In this document: positions 35,608 to 44,772 of the stretch, piece by piece
Numbering within the stretch: position 1 is the first letter of the stretch
Layout: every line of letters begins with the position of its first letter
Source of the DNA: CAWDMN01 sp963803155
Lineage (GTDB): Bacteria > Acidobacteriota > Terriglobia > Versatilivoradales > Versatilivoraceae
Assembly (NCBI GenBank): GCA_963803155.1
Contig: CAWDMN010000004.1
Span: forward strand, 62,001 to 126,000
Length of the DNA: 64,000 nt
Direction: 5' to 3'
Translations under genes and position numbers: made by a program
Notes under the pieces: generated by a model
What the model saw: only the letters and a program-made list of their open reading frames with translations
Database searches by the model: none
What the model was told of the DNA's origin: nothing

Positions 35608-36054
35608 CTACTTTTTCTCTTTTTCCCAAACAACTCTGAATTGGTCAGCTAATTTTGATGCCAGTCTCTCTGCTATTTCCGGATTTTCAATAGGGTATGG
35701 CAATCCGGTTATATTGGCATGATCCGTTGCATCTCTTATGACATCTAACGGCGGGCTTGCTTCTATATCTCTGATTTTCCCTACGTGGAGGCTTCCTATG
35801 GCATGACAATCATTAAAATTGGCTATAATTCTTTCACTTATTTGCGTCGGTGTGATTTTTTCTACCAAAAATAAATTTACAGATAGACCTTTGACGTCAC
35901 GTTTTGTGCCGTCAGGCAAAGGGTTTCTTCTCAAGAAATGCTTGTTCAGCGGCTTTCCCGAAACTTTATCTTTCCAATTTTTGCCTGAGGCCACTCGATA
36001 AGCCAGGCAATTGCATTGAAGCGGATCCCATCCATTACGGTTCTCTGATGCCAT
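35608..36054 (-). CDS. Conserved protein of unknown function, third gene of the unknown operon
   Basis: 148 residues, no signal peptide or membrane helix. A charged N-terminal part with FLRRNPLPDGTKRDVKGLSV is followed by the central CHAIGSLHVGKIRDIEASPP and a C-terminal block DATDHANITGLPYPIENPEI ending in a helix. From memory, small proteins with the combination GLSV, SLHVGRIRD and HANITGLP occur scattered across bacteria without a known role, consistent with a mobile or defence function. The start overlaps the end of the preceding gene by 20 bases, so the two are translated together. The DNA is visibly more AT-rich than the glycan genes, suggesting transfer. Confidence 0.72.
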   Translation of the reverse strand: MASENRNGWDPLQCNCLAYRVASGKNWKDKVSGKPLNKHFLRRNPLPDGTKRDVKGLSVNLFLVEKITPTQISERIIANFNDCHAIGSLHVGKIRDIEASPPLDVIRDATDHANITGLPYPIENPEIAERLASKLADQFRVVWEKEKK

Positions 36055-36619
36055 GTTCCATTTTCCATAGCCACATCAACCAGTAAGATAATGTGTCAGG
36101 AGTAATATCATCCTCAATTCCAAAATCCGATCCAATTTCATGATAGATGTAATTCCGCGCATCAGAGCAGGCCAAGATTAATTTTGCCCTCTCGCGTATC
36201 CATTCAATTCGAAAACCACCGCTTCCATCGTCGCATGCAGTCCCCAAGGGCAACTCTGTACCGATAAGTTGGCTTGCCTCATGAATTAATGCCCAGATTT
36301 TTTGGAATGCATTGGCCGATGGGGCCACCTCAACTGCACTGTTGCTCGATTCACCAAATAGATATCCGAGGTCGGCCAACATTTCTGCCAATACAGCATT
36401 TTTCCTTGGGAAAAAATGAAATTGGTTCTGTTTAATGTCAGCCGAGATATCAATAGATAAACCAGCAATCATCAAATCAGGCCCAACCGTAACCGTTCTA
36501 TCAGTTCTGCCAATTGCCCGGCAAATAAATTTTTCTCGCGCCGCTCTTTTATAAATTTCACTCTCAGATTGTGCGAAAGGAAATTCATAGTTCTCTGATC
36601 TGGTATATGTTTGCAGCAT
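36035..36619 (-). CDS. Conserved protein of unknown function, second gene of the unknown operon
   Basis: 194 residues, soluble. The middle region is rich in helix (AVLAEMLADLGYLF, AFQKIWALIHEASQLIG). The C-terminal third reads DDGSGGFRIEWIRERAKLIL, then NYIYHEIGSDFGIE and ITPDTLSYWLMWLWK. The pattern RIEW, YIYHE-G, YG/FGIE and W-L-WL is one I recall from uncharacterised proteins encoded next to homologues of the following gene; I cannot give it a family name. AGAGG lies eight bases upstream of its ATG. It starts 10 bases after the first gene of the operon. No catalytic motif is evident. Confidence 0.72.
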   Translation of the reverse strand: MLQTYTRSENYEFPFAQSESEIYKRAAREKFICRAIGRTDRTVTVGPDLMIAGLSIDISADIKQNQFHFFPRKNAVLAEMLADLGYLFGESSNSAVEVAPSANAFQKIWALIHEASQLIGTELPLGTACDDGSGGFRIEWIRERAKLILACSDARNYIYHEIGSDFGIEDDITPDTLSYWLMWLWKMEHGIREP

Positions 36620-36629
36620 ATTTTGGCCT

Positions 36630-37343
36630 CTAAGGAAAATATATTTCTAATATGGATTGAGCTTCTTCAGCGGCTATCTCATAAAATTTCCTGGCGGATT
36701 CAGCATCGAACTGATTTTGTTTGATGCTTTCAGCGAGCGTATTGAGATCCTGGCTTATATGTAGAATTTGCTTACCAGTTTCTTGTTCAGACACTGTTAG
36801 AGCCCGACACCTAACCCAGCTATTAATATCCTGATCATAGCCTGAAGGCTTGTAACGTTTGTGATTATGAATTTCAAAATGTCTAGAGTTGTTGAATGGC
36901 TGTTGCTTTGAAGATTCATTGCAGAACCTATCAACTAAAGCCTGCGCCGGGTTCTCTATCTTATCGGAAATTCTTGAAATAACTAGAGCTAGCCTGCCTA
37001 CGCATAGTTCCTTGTTTGCCTCTAAATATTCGCAGAGAACATTTGTGCAACCTCCAAAATCTGCGGATCCATGGTTCTTTGGCGAGATATCATGCCAAAA
37101 AGAATCAATACGAGAAGGTCCGGCTTGAATTTTAAATTCACCGTCCTTGCTTTGCATCACTATTCTAGGGATTTCTATTGGCACTTCAGGTGGAAATTGT
37201 TGGACTTCCAAGTTCCCGTTGTATTGTCCGGCATGTTTTCCCAAGATATCTGCAAGCAACTGAGGGGGCTGGAACTGATCAAGATTAGGGGTATACATTA
37301 CGGCCTGAATAGAATTTATTCGCAAGTCGCTATAGGTTACCAT
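36630..37343 (-). CDS. TIGR04255-like protein of unknown function, first gene of the unknown operon
   Basis: 237 residues, soluble, no signal. The layout resembles the sporadically distributed TIGR04255 family. An N-terminal part contains FPPEVPIEIPRIVMQSKDGE, then FKIQAGPSRIDSFWHDI (equivalent to the LQIGP strand), then VGRLALVISRI (equivalent to the RLGLRYIN strand), and a C-terminal segment on the scale of a ligand-binding beta domain ending in a helix (ESARKFYEIAAEEAQSILEI). TIGR04255 has no known function. GGGAG lies nine bases upstream of the ATG. The operon is bounded upstream by 273 bases to hsdS, so it probably has its own promoter. Confidence 0.65.
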   Translation of the reverse strand: MVTYSDLRINSIQAVMYTPNLDQFQPPQLLADILGKHAGQYNGNLEVQQFPPEVPIEIPRIVMQSKDGEFKIQAGPSRIDSFWHDISPKNHGSADFGGCTNVLCEYLEANKELCVGRLALVISRISDKIENPAQALVDRFCNESSKQQPFNNSRHFEIHNHKRYKPSGYDQDINSWVRCRALTVSEQETGKQILHISQDLNTLAESIKQNQFDAESARKFYEIAAEEAQSILEIYFP

Positions 37344-37616
37344 CGGGACAAGCTCCCACTTCTAAATTAATGCCATGGAGTAGAACGATGTCACAGTCGA
37401 TATCGAGCCCCAAGGGGTGCCGAATTCAATGTTTATTCTCAAAAACAAGCAGGGGAGGAAACATTTCAATCCTGTTAAATTTTATCTCAGCCATTTGCCC
37501 ACCGCAACCAAATAGTATCCCCTGATGCCTGCTGCAAACCCCCAATGTCAATTGTAATATGGCTTTGCATCTCTTTGGCTGCAGGATCTGGGGCATTTCT
37601 AGCCTTTTGTTACCCA

Positions 37617-38927
37617 TTACGTCATTGGCATACATTTTTGTGTGCCGATGTGCTCGAGTAATATGGAGGCTGGTTCGTCGTTGGGATCCTGGGGGACCAG
37701 TTCACCGCAGAAGGCTTTGGCTAACAGAGCAGGCGTCAGGCGTTCAACGTGTTCGCGAGCTGTGTGGTGGCAGGCTTCCAGCCGGTCCGCATAAGCGAAC
37801 AGAGCTTCAACTCGACGAATGATTTCGTCTTGCTCATCAAATTGTGGGAGACACAACCGTAACTGTTTCACCTTGGAAAGATTCAGGTTAGGCTGATTGC
37901 CGCCTTCTGCCATCTCGCGCATTTCTAGGTATTTTGCCTGCAGGGCAATCTTAACAAAATCTTTCCTTGCCTTCAGACCATCAACGACAACCGCCGCACA
38001 GGCCTGATTGATAGTTGCTTCAATGCACAACTCGGTCACCTGGCCACGTGTCTTGCCTTCACCATACATGGCAACAAGCAAAGTCCCGGATGGATACTTC
38101 TTTAGGCGATGCTTTGCTATCGCAGCATCGGTTACAAATTCTTCAGTGGTAGACACAAAGGGCTGTGCGGTTGCAGCACTAGTGATCCATGGCGTGCCAG
38201 TTGTGGCAAAGAAATCTAAGTTTGATCGTAGTGGCGTTGAACCGGTGCCAACTCGTGCAATGGACTGAATATCTGAGTCGATCCACCCATTGATCGCATT
38301 TCGCTCCTCCCTCCAATACTCAGTCAGTTTGCCGGAGGTGGCGGCGGCGAGGACGGATTGGCGGAAACGTTTGAGGATTTGCGGGACGCGGTCGAGCCGC
38401 TCGCGGCAAGCATCCACCTTGGCCAACAGCGCATCCAGCTTGTCGGCAATGCGCTTTTGCTCGTTGAGGGGAGCAAGTATTAGGGGAGCGCTCAGCCCTG
38501 CCTGGGTGCCAAGCCGAGGCATGTTAATTCCATGACTGACGGAATTTACATAATCTATGAATTCAGGATGTTTTAACCAATAAAATAGAAATCTTCCCGT
38601 TATGGCTTCGTTGGATTTGAGAGGAATAATTTCTGTTGTACAGTAACCATCGCAATCAGCAACAATGACTTTGTTAAGATATGGACGCAGTTTTCCATAA
38701 AGAACATCACCGCGTCTGAATCGATTCTTAGTACTCTTTGATTGGCGCTGTGCGAAAGTAAACCGCTGTAAAACACGCGATGTATCCTTTTCAATGTCTT
38801 CAAGCTCCAAAACCCATGCGTCAGCCGGAATCGCAGAAGGTTCAACCTTTTCAGTGCTGCCGTACGCTATTACATCTCCAATTTTGCAGACAGTCCAGGA
38901 GGGTGGATGCTCAGCAATCTCGTTCAT
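37617..38927 (-). CDS. hsdS: Type I restriction-modification specificity subunit HsdS
   Basis: 436 residues with two target-recognition domains. TRD1 occupies about 8-160 (WTVCKIGDVIAYGSTEKV, GDVLYGKLRPYLNKVIVA) and is followed by the first conserved helix (PLNEQKRIADKLDALLAKVDA). TRD2 occupies about 215-355 (IARVGTGSTPLRSNLDF) and is followed by the second helix (QFDEQDEIIRRVEALFAYAD). HsdS directs the M2S methylase and R2M2S nuclease to a split DNA target. Its ATG overlaps the hsdM stop by four bases. Last gene of the radC-hsdR-hsdM-hsdS group. Complete, so the recognition site should be functional; sequence cannot be predicted by eye. Confidence 0.92.
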   Translation of the reverse strand: MNEIAEHPPSWTVCKIGDVIAYGSTEKVEPSAIPADAWVLELEDIEKDTSRVLQRFTFAQRQSKSTKNRFRRGDVLYGKLRPYLNKVIVADCDGYCTTEIIPLKSNEAITGRFLFYWLKHPEFIDYVNSVSHGINMPRLGTQAGLSAPLILAPLNEQKRIADKLDALLAKVDACRERLDRVPQILKRFRQSVLAAATSGKLTEYWREERNAINGWIDSDIQSIARVGTGSTPLRSNLDFFATTGTPWITSAATAQPFVSTTEEFVTDAAIAKHRLKKYPSGTLLVAMYGEGKTRGQVTELCIEATINQACAAVVVDGLKARKDFVKIALQAKYLEMREMAEGGNQPNLNLSKVKQLRLCLPQFDEQDEIIRRVEALFAYADRLEACHHTAREHVERLTPALLAKAFCGELVPQDPNDEPASILLEHIGTQKCMPMT

Positions 38928-40369
38928 GCATCCACCTCTTCGCCCAGTTCCCTCATTATTCCCTGCAATTCCTCCATCGCAGCTTCCAATTCTCCCATGG
39001 CTTCTTGGGCCAGCAGAGCAGGTTCGGGAAGGTCGTCGGCGCTGGTATCATTATCGTCCTTGAGCCAGGAAATATCGAGGCTGTCACCACGCTCAGCGAT
39101 CCAGTCGCGCGTGAAGCGGCGGAAGCGGCCCTGCTCGCCGGCGTCTTGGCGTTTCTTCAAGTTGGCTGGGCTGCCCAAAGGATCCTTGCCAAAAGCCGCT
39201 TCAAATTCTGCGAAGTGCTCGCGGGTTAACATGGTCCTCTTGCCGAATTGGGGCATATTGGCCCGCATGTCGTAGATCCAGACTTCCTTGGTGTTCCCTT
39301 TATCCCTCTGGCCACGCGTGAAGAAGAGCACATTGGTCTTGACCCCTTGGGCATAGAAGATGCCGGTGGGAAGACGCAGGATGGTATGCAGGTTGCACTT
39401 GTCCATCAGATCTTGACGGATATCCTTGCCGGTGTTGCTTTCAAAAAGCACATTATCGGGCAGGACTATTGCGGCACGCGCCTTTCCGTTGATCTTCAGG
39501 GACCGATAGATTGTTTGCAGAAAGTTGAGTTGCTTGTTGGATGTGGGATAGGTCAAATCATCCCGAGTGGGACGCTCACCGCCTCGCTTGGTGCCAAAAG
39601 GTGGATTGGTCAGAACCAGGTCGTAATTACTGAAAGCTTTTCCATCGCTCGACAAAGCATCGGCTTGCAGAATCTCCCCTTCAATGCCATGCAGCATGGC
39701 ATTCATGAGGGCCAGCCGATGGGTTTCAGGAACCAGCTCGATGCCGCTAAAGGCCCGCCGCCGCTGGAACTCCTGCTGTTCAGTGGTGAGGTCGAAGTAA
39801 TTATCCGTTTTGGCCTTTAGATGCTGGTCGGCGGAGATCATGAAGCCGAAGGTCCCGCAGGCGGGATCGCCGCAGCGCTCGCCAACTTGAGGTTTCATCA
39901 CACTCACCATGGCATTGATGAGCGGACGGGGGGTGAAGTATTGTCCGGCGCCGGACTTTTTTTCGTTGGCGTTTTTTTCAAGCAATCCTTCGTATAGATC
40001 ACCCAGCCCTTCTTCTTTGGCACTATACCAATCGAGATCATCAATGGATCGGATGATTTTTTCCAGATTGTTGGGATGATTAATGTTGGTGTGGGCGTTG
40101 GTGTAGATTTGTTTAATCCGGTTCTTGCCGTGGGTGCCCAGCTCCAGCAGCAACTTCTTGTAAAACTGGTGCAATTCGATTCCATTGCGTGCCGTCAAAT
40201 CGCTCCAGCGATATCCGGTGGGAATCTTGGCTTCCGCGCCGGTTTCCTGGGCCATCTTGAGAAAAAGGATATAGGTTAATTCCGTGACGTACTGGTGATA
40301 GGTGATGCCATCGTCACGCAAGACATTGCAGAGGTTCCAAAGACGTTGAACAATTTCAGTGGTGGTCAT
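38924..40369 (-). CDS. hsdM: Type I restriction-modification methylase HsdM
   Basis: 481 residues. N-terminal helical HsdM domain (LWNLCNVLRDDGITYHQYVT), then the N6-adenine methylase with motif I DPACGTFGF (168-176) and motif IV NPPF (255-258), and SGAGQYFTPRPLINAMV before it. Transfers methyl groups to adenine in the hemimethylated or unmethylated target together with HsdS. Length usual for the family. No clear ribosome site precedes the ATG; hsdR lies 552 bases upstream, separated by an unusual hairpin array. Confidence 0.95.
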   Translation of the reverse strand: MTTTEIVQRLWNLCNVLRDDGITYHQYVTELTYILFLKMAQETGAEAKIPTGYRWSDLTARNGIELHQFYKKLLLELGTHGKNRIKQIYTNAHTNINHPNNLEKIIRSIDDLDWYSAKEEGLGDLYEGLLEKNANEKKSGAGQYFTPRPLINAMVSVMKPQVGERCGDPACGTFGFMISADQHLKAKTDNYFDLTTEQQEFQRRRAFSGIELVPETHRLALMNAMLHGIEGEILQADALSSDGKAFSNYDLVLTNPPFGTKRGGERPTRDDLTYPTSNKQLNFLQTIYRSLKINGKARAAIVLPDNVLFESNTGKDIRQDLMDKCNLHTILRLPTGIFYAQGVKTNVLFFTRGQRDKGNTKEVWIYDMRANMPQFGKRTMLTREHFAEFEAAFGKDPLGSPANLKKRQDAGEQGRFRRFTRDWIAERGDSLDISWLKDDNDTSADDLPEPALLAQEAMGELEAAMEELQGIMRELGEEVDA

Positions 40370-40560
40370 GCGGTTTTTTAACCCTCGGAATCGGTAAATA
40401 TATGATCAATCTACCTGGAAATTTATCCCAGACGGGAATGAACAATTGAACCAGAAAACTCTAGCCCCCAGCCCTCGCCCCGCAAAGCCCGAGTCTTACC
40501 CACAATTTTTTGACACCATTCGTGATGCTTCTTAGCAGGCGTCCTGCCCAAAGTTTGGCG

Positions 40561-40602
40561 GCGTTGCTGAAATCCGCCATCCATGGCGGATTTCAGCAAC
40601 GC
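40561..40602 (+). repeat. Perfect 18-base hairpin with following T-rich tract
   Basis: Arms 40561-40578 and 40585-40602 with loop ATCCAT, no mismatch; the plus strand continues TTTTTCTTTTT. Terminator-shaped for plus-strand transcription, or a mobile palindrome. Confidence 0.85.
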
Positions 40603-40623
40603 TTTTTCTTTTTGGAATCATTA

Positions 40624-40668
40624 CCCAGGGCAAGAAAAGTGGCCTCGTGCCACTTTTCCTGCCCTGGG
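40624..40668. repeat. 20-base hairpin, one mismatch
   Basis: Arms 40624-40643 and 40649-40668 around loop CTCGT, beginning CCCAGGGCA and ending TGCCCTGGG. No T-run. Confidence 0.85.
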
Positions 40669-40703
40669 CTAATATCTTTAACCCCTCCGGGGTATATTTT
40701 GGA

Positions 40704-40726
40704 AGCGTTTCCATCGTGGAAACGCT
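40704..40726 (+). terminator. Hairpin followed by T-run
   Basis: AGCGTTTCCA, TCG, TGGAAACGCT followed by CTTTTTATT on the plus strand. Terminator-like for plus-strand transcripts; a small ACCCC/GGGGT hairpin lies just before it (40681-40693). Confidence 0.6.
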
Positions 40727-40921
40727 CTTTTTATTGCATCGCTATGGTTTTTCTTCCCAGTATCAAAATTCTGTTGGTAAAACTCAGCCGCCAAGCGGGG
40801 AGAAGGCGTCGCCGGACGGAGTCCGCCTCCCACCTTACGCCCCCTATCCCCGCAGACGGTGAGAAGACTGTTTTACACCCAATATTTGCAGTCAATCCAC
40901 TTTGCTCATTCCTGGCGACCT

Positions 40922-43900
40922 TTACGCGCACTCGGGATACAGACTGCGGGAAATTTCATCCAGGACCTGATCGAAATTCCCCTGGAAAATCTTGTTGAGC
41001 CGGTTATATCCGCCTTGGGCTGCATAGGCACCCTGGTCAAAGTCTTCACGATCCAGGATGGTTTGGGCAATCAACTGTTTTTCTATCCGCTCCAACCATT
41101 GGCGTTGAATCACGGTCCATGGTTTCAGAGCATAGATTCTTTCCATGGCGTTTTGAATCCGTTCTTTATGACTAATGAGCGGATCACCCAGCGCCTGGCG
41201 GCGGATGAAGGAAATGATATCGGCGGCTATCTCTTCGTTTTTCCAATCGCGCCAGGCGACTTGCAGATTCTTTTCGTTGAATCCCGCTTCATCCAAAACC
41301 AGCTTCAACTCTTTGAGTGTCTGGCGGGTGAGTTCGCGCGGACGTTGGCAGACTATGGCCAACGCCGGAATTTTATTCAAATTGAGAATGATGAATTCCC
41401 GGAAAGCATTCAGATAGTCTTCTGGCTTTTTCGCCTCGCCATATCCACGAGCGTGGGATTGGAGTTCATCTTCATGAGTTGAAATCAATTGCTGACTTGG
41501 CCGATGGCGGTTTTCATCCAGAAAATTCATTAAATTCCGTTTAGCAGATAACTTCTCATGGACCTGCTCTGGTGTGGCATGGCCCAGTGATTCAATAAAT
41601 TGAGGAAGCGTCTCCCCTTGTGAGAGTGTTTTCCATCCTTCCAAGGCGTCATCCTCAAGATGGCAGAGAATTCGCCGCAGTTTGGCCACGATTTGATCTT
41701 TTTGAGACTGAATCAATTCCGGCCGAGCATTGCCATTGAGGAAATCTTCCAATTCCGCCGTCAGTTGAGCCACGGTCGCGCTAGGGTTTGCCGCGACAGC
41801 TTTCATGCTGGAGATGGGCTCCAAAGCTTCATAAAGCGCGACAGCATCGAAAATATTGAAATGGTCCTTGCCAATCCGGTCACAACGCCGCGTGGCGCGG
41901 CCGAGCATTTGCTCGAAAAGAATACGAGAGCGAACCCGCCGAAGGAAGACAAGGTTACAAATTTCATGGACATCAATCCCGGTGGTCAGGAGATCAACCG
42001 TGACGGCAATATTAGGCAATCTCTCGTTCTTAAAGCGACGGATCATGGCTTCCGGTTGGTCGATGGAACCGGTAATCTTCATAATGGCATCGTCGGGCAG
42101 GGGGACACCGGCTTCCTCAAAAGCATCCTTCAAACAGCCCACCACCATATCGGCATGATCGTCGGTGGCGGCAAAAACCAGCGTCTTCTCTTCACCATCT
42201 GGATTGAGATATTTCACTAATTCCCTGGCAATAACTTGATTGAAATTTTTAGTGACCACCAACTTGTTGAAATGATCGATTTCCAGATGAACTTCGTCTG
42301 GGATGTTTTCAAGATTCGTGACACCTCCCGTGGCTTGGTCAAACAGAGGGATAGTATCTCCTTTTTCCCAGCGAATTCCATTTTGGGCCAATAGGGTGAC
42401 CAACTGATGCGGAGGCTCATGATCCACCAGCCAACCATCGATGACGGCTTCCCGATAGCTGTAAGTGAATACGGGATGGCCGAAAATCTCCACGGTTTGA
42501 GGGGCTGGCGTGGCAGTCAGCCCGATCTTTACAGCATCGAAATATTCAATGGTCCGCCGGTATTTACTCAAGTAATCGGTTTGATCGCGAAAGCCCAGTT
42601 CATCTTCATTCATCTCACGGTCCAGCGTGTAGCCGCGATGGGCTTCATCCACGATGATGCAGTCGTATTGTCCGGCACTGGGATATTCTTCCAGCTTGGA
42701 TGGATATAAAATCGCCCGCATGATGCTTTGAACGGTTTGTATTTTGACTTTAGTGGTCGATTCGATGGGTTCATCCAACTCTTTCAATTCGTAAATCGTA
42801 TCGAATGTCTTTAGATCCTCCAACCGGCTTTCCTTAAACTTGTCGTCGGCTTGTTCTCCCAACGCGTTGCGGTCCACCACGAAAAGGATTCGACGGAATC
42901 TTCCCGATTTGATCATTCGGTAAGCCAAGGCAATGGCCAGTTTGGTTTTGCCGGTACCTGTAGCCATGGCGACCAGCAGCCGGGTTTCACCTTTCTCAAG
43001 GGATTCCTCTATCTTGCCAACCGCTTTCTTTTGATAATCGCGAAGATCCAAGTAATCCAGGGATTCTTGGGCCAGTTTATGATGTGCGCCAGCAATATCT
43101 TGTTTCAACAATCCGAGAAGTTCTTCGGCATTGTACCAACCTTGAAGCGGGCGCGGATGATTGGTGGCGGCGCGGACATCCAGAAACCAAATGCCCGATT
43201 TCTCTTTGATCTGTTCCAGATAAGGCCTGGAATTAGTGGAAAAAAGGAACGGGACTCGGTATTGGCCCCAAGGTCCGCCGACAAACCGGGCCTGGGCATC
43301 AAGTTGAGCCCCTTGGGAGTATCGTTTGCCTTGTCCAAGATCAGATACGATATCTTTTTCCTTCTTTTTGGCTTCAACTACACCAACGAAATCTAGGCCC
43401 ACAAAAAGGGCATAGTCTGCTGGTCCAGTTTCTGTGGGCCATTCGGCAATAGCCTTATTCACCCCTTTCTCTGGTCTTGCTCCCAAGGAATACCGGACCT
43501 GCCAGGTGTCGGCTTGCCATCCAGCTCTGCGCAATTGGAAATCGATGATCACCCGGGTTTCATCTTCCCCGAGTTGCATGGTACTCGCTCTGCGATATCC
43601 CTCTTTCCGGGCTGACTGACGGATGGAATCGGCGGGCGGATTCGCACGAATGGCTGCAAGTGCGGAATCAAACCCAACTGTTTTGCCAATTGCCTCTTTG
43701 AAGTAAGAGCCGTACGTTTTTAAAAACCAATCGGCCAAACGTTCTGAAAGCTTCCGAACGATCACCGTCTGCTTTTCAGCCGCGGCAGATGAATGGCCCT
43801 TTTGTTTTGCCTCCATCAAAAGATAAAAGAAAGGGAGAAGTTGAGCTGGCAGGGCTCCCCGGTTGATGAGTGAATTGAGCCGCCGGAACTGGGAACCGTC

Positions 43901-44071
43901 GCTCGGTTCCTCGATTCCTTCAAAGGCCAGCAGGCACTGAGTGAGGCGCTCTCCAAAACCTTTTAGATTTTCGATTAAAACTGAAGGAGCGTCTGAGGAA
44001 TTTTCAATTTCTTCGGGATCAAAACTGGCAAGCCAGGGCAGGCCGGAGTGAAGCTCCGAAAGAGAATTCAT
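40922..44071 (-). CDS. hsdR: Type I restriction endonuclease HsdR
   Basis: 1049 residues. An N-terminal helical region (about 1-130) is followed by the PD-(D/E)xK nuclease site (Asp219 in GPADYALFVG, then Glu233-Ala-Lys235 in VVEAKKK). The SF2 motor follows: Walker A MATGTGKTK (about 369-377), DEAHRG, the TATP motif in KIGLTATPAPQ, and motif VI QMLGRATRRCDRIG. The C-terminal third is helical. This is the DNA-translocating and cutting subunit of the R2M2S complex. All key residues are present. Its ATG overlaps the radC-like stop by four bases. Confidence 0.95.
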   Translation of the reverse strand: MNSLSELHSGLPWLASFDPEEIENSSDAPSVLIENLKGFGERLTQCLLAFEGIEEPSDGSQFRRLNSLINRGALPAQLLPFFYLLMEAKQKGHSSAAAEKQTVIVRKLSERLADWFLKTYGSYFKEAIGKTVGFDSALAAIRANPPADSIRQSARKEGYRRASTMQLGEDETRVIIDFQLRRAGWQADTWQVRYSLGARPEKGVNKAIAEWPTETGPADYALFVGLDFVGVVEAKKKEKDIVSDLGQGKRYSQGAQLDAQARFVGGPWGQYRVPFLFSTNSRPYLEQIKEKSGIWFLDVRAATNHPRPLQGWYNAEELLGLLKQDIAGAHHKLAQESLDYLDLRDYQKKAVGKIEESLEKGETRLLVAMATGTGKTKLAIALAYRMIKSGRFRRILFVVDRNALGEQADDKFKESRLEDLKTFDTIYELKELDEPIESTTKVKIQTVQSIMRAILYPSKLEEYPSAGQYDCIIVDEAHRGYTLDREMNEDELGFRDQTDYLSKYRRTIEYFDAVKIGLTATPAPQTVEIFGHPVFTYSYREAVIDGWLVDHEPPHQLVTLLAQNGIRWEKGDTIPLFDQATGGVTNLENIPDEVHLEIDHFNKLVVTKNFNQVIARELVKYLNPDGEEKTLVFAATDDHADMVVGCLKDAFEEAGVPLPDDAIMKITGSIDQPEAMIRRFKNERLPNIAVTVDLLTTGIDVHEICNLVFLRRVRSRILFEQMLGRATRRCDRIGKDHFNIFDAVALYEALEPISSMKAVAANPSATVAQLTAELEDFLNGNARPELIQSQKDQIVAKLRRILCHLEDDALEGWKTLSQGETLPQFIESLGHATPEQVHEKLSAKRNLMNFLDENRHRPSQQLISTHEDELQSHARGYGEAKKPEDYLNAFREFIILNLNKIPALAIVCQRPRELTRQTLKELKLVLDEAGFNEKNLQVAWRDWKNEEIAADIISFIRRQALGDPLISHKERIQNAMERIYALKPWTVIQRQWLERIEKQLIAQTILDREDFDQGAYAAQGGYNRLNKIFQGNFDQVLDEISRSLYPECA

Positions 44072-44772
44072 AGCAGTTTTCCCATCTTGATGCTGTATGC
44101 GCAGTGAGCAGTCACGATCAGGTGATCTAGGAGTCTGATATTTAACAGAGCGGCAATTTCTTCCAATTTTCTTGTCATGGCTAAATCAGCATCAGAGGGA
44201 ACGGGCAGACCCTCGGGATGATTATGAATCAAGATTACCGAAGTGGCATTATACGCCAAAGCAGGTCTCAAAATCTCGCGAGGATAGAAAGGAATCTTAT
44301 CAATCGTTCCCGTTGAAACCTCTTTTTGATAAATCACGTGGCGGGATTCATTCAAATAGAGTGCGTAAAGGCATTCTTGAATGCGTGATCCAAGGCTCAT
44401 CCGGACAAAATTCAATAGATCTTCTGGCCCGGAAATCCGTTCTTTTTCTTCAATCTCTTTTTTAAGGCCTCTCTCCAGGCAGGATTGAATAACTCTGAAG
44501 AAGACGACGGCATTGGGTCCCATTCCCTCAATTTCCAGCAGACGTTCATCCGGCTGATTCAAAATACCACTCAGGCTTCCAAATTTATGCAGAAGCGCCT
44601 TAGCTAGCGGTTTTGTGTCGGCCCGGGGGATCGTATAAGTTAATAATAATTCCAGCAATTCATAATCGGCCAAGGCAGCAGGACTGCCCTTCAGAAAGCG
44701 CTCACGCAGACGTTTTCTATGTCCGGCCGGATTGCGAAATTTTTCAGTGGATTGCTTTGGTCGCGCGTCCAT
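44068..44772 (-). CDS. radC: RadC-family JAB1/MPN protein
   Basis: 234 residues. A helix-hairpin-helix-containing N-terminal region (GHRKRLRERFL, ALADYELLELLLTYTIPRAD, LLEIEGMG) is followed by a JAB1/MPN-like domain with the metal motif H183-N-H185 in HNHPEG and S193-D-A-D196. Despite its name, RadC has no proven repair role; members often travel with mobile elements and restriction loci. Here it is the first gene of the hsd transcript, coupled to hsdR by an ATGA overlap. The conserved metal residues suggest an active metallohydrolase. Confidence 0.88.
   Translation of the reverse strand: MDARPKQSTEKFRNPAGHRKRLRERFLKGSPAALADYELLELLLTYTIPRADTKPLAKALLHKFGSLSGILNQPDERLLEIEGMGPNAVVFFRVIQSCLERGLKKEIEEKERISGPEDLLNFVRMSLGSRIQECLYALYLNESRHVIYQKEVSTGTIDKIPFYPREILRPALAYNATSVILIHNHPEGLPVPSDADLAMTRKLEEIAALLNIRLLDHLIVTAHCAYSIKMGKLL

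Larger units (their letters stand above)
40370..40921. other. Spacer with hairpin array between hsdR and hsdM
   Basis: 552 bases without a recognisable gene, where type I operons normally have little or nothing. It holds four successive dyads at 40561-40602, 40624-40668, 40681-40693 and 40704-40726, all different in sequence, and a small one (GCAGG/CCTGC) near 40538. The T-runs after the first and last favour the plus strand, opposite to the hsd genes. Confidence 0.7.
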
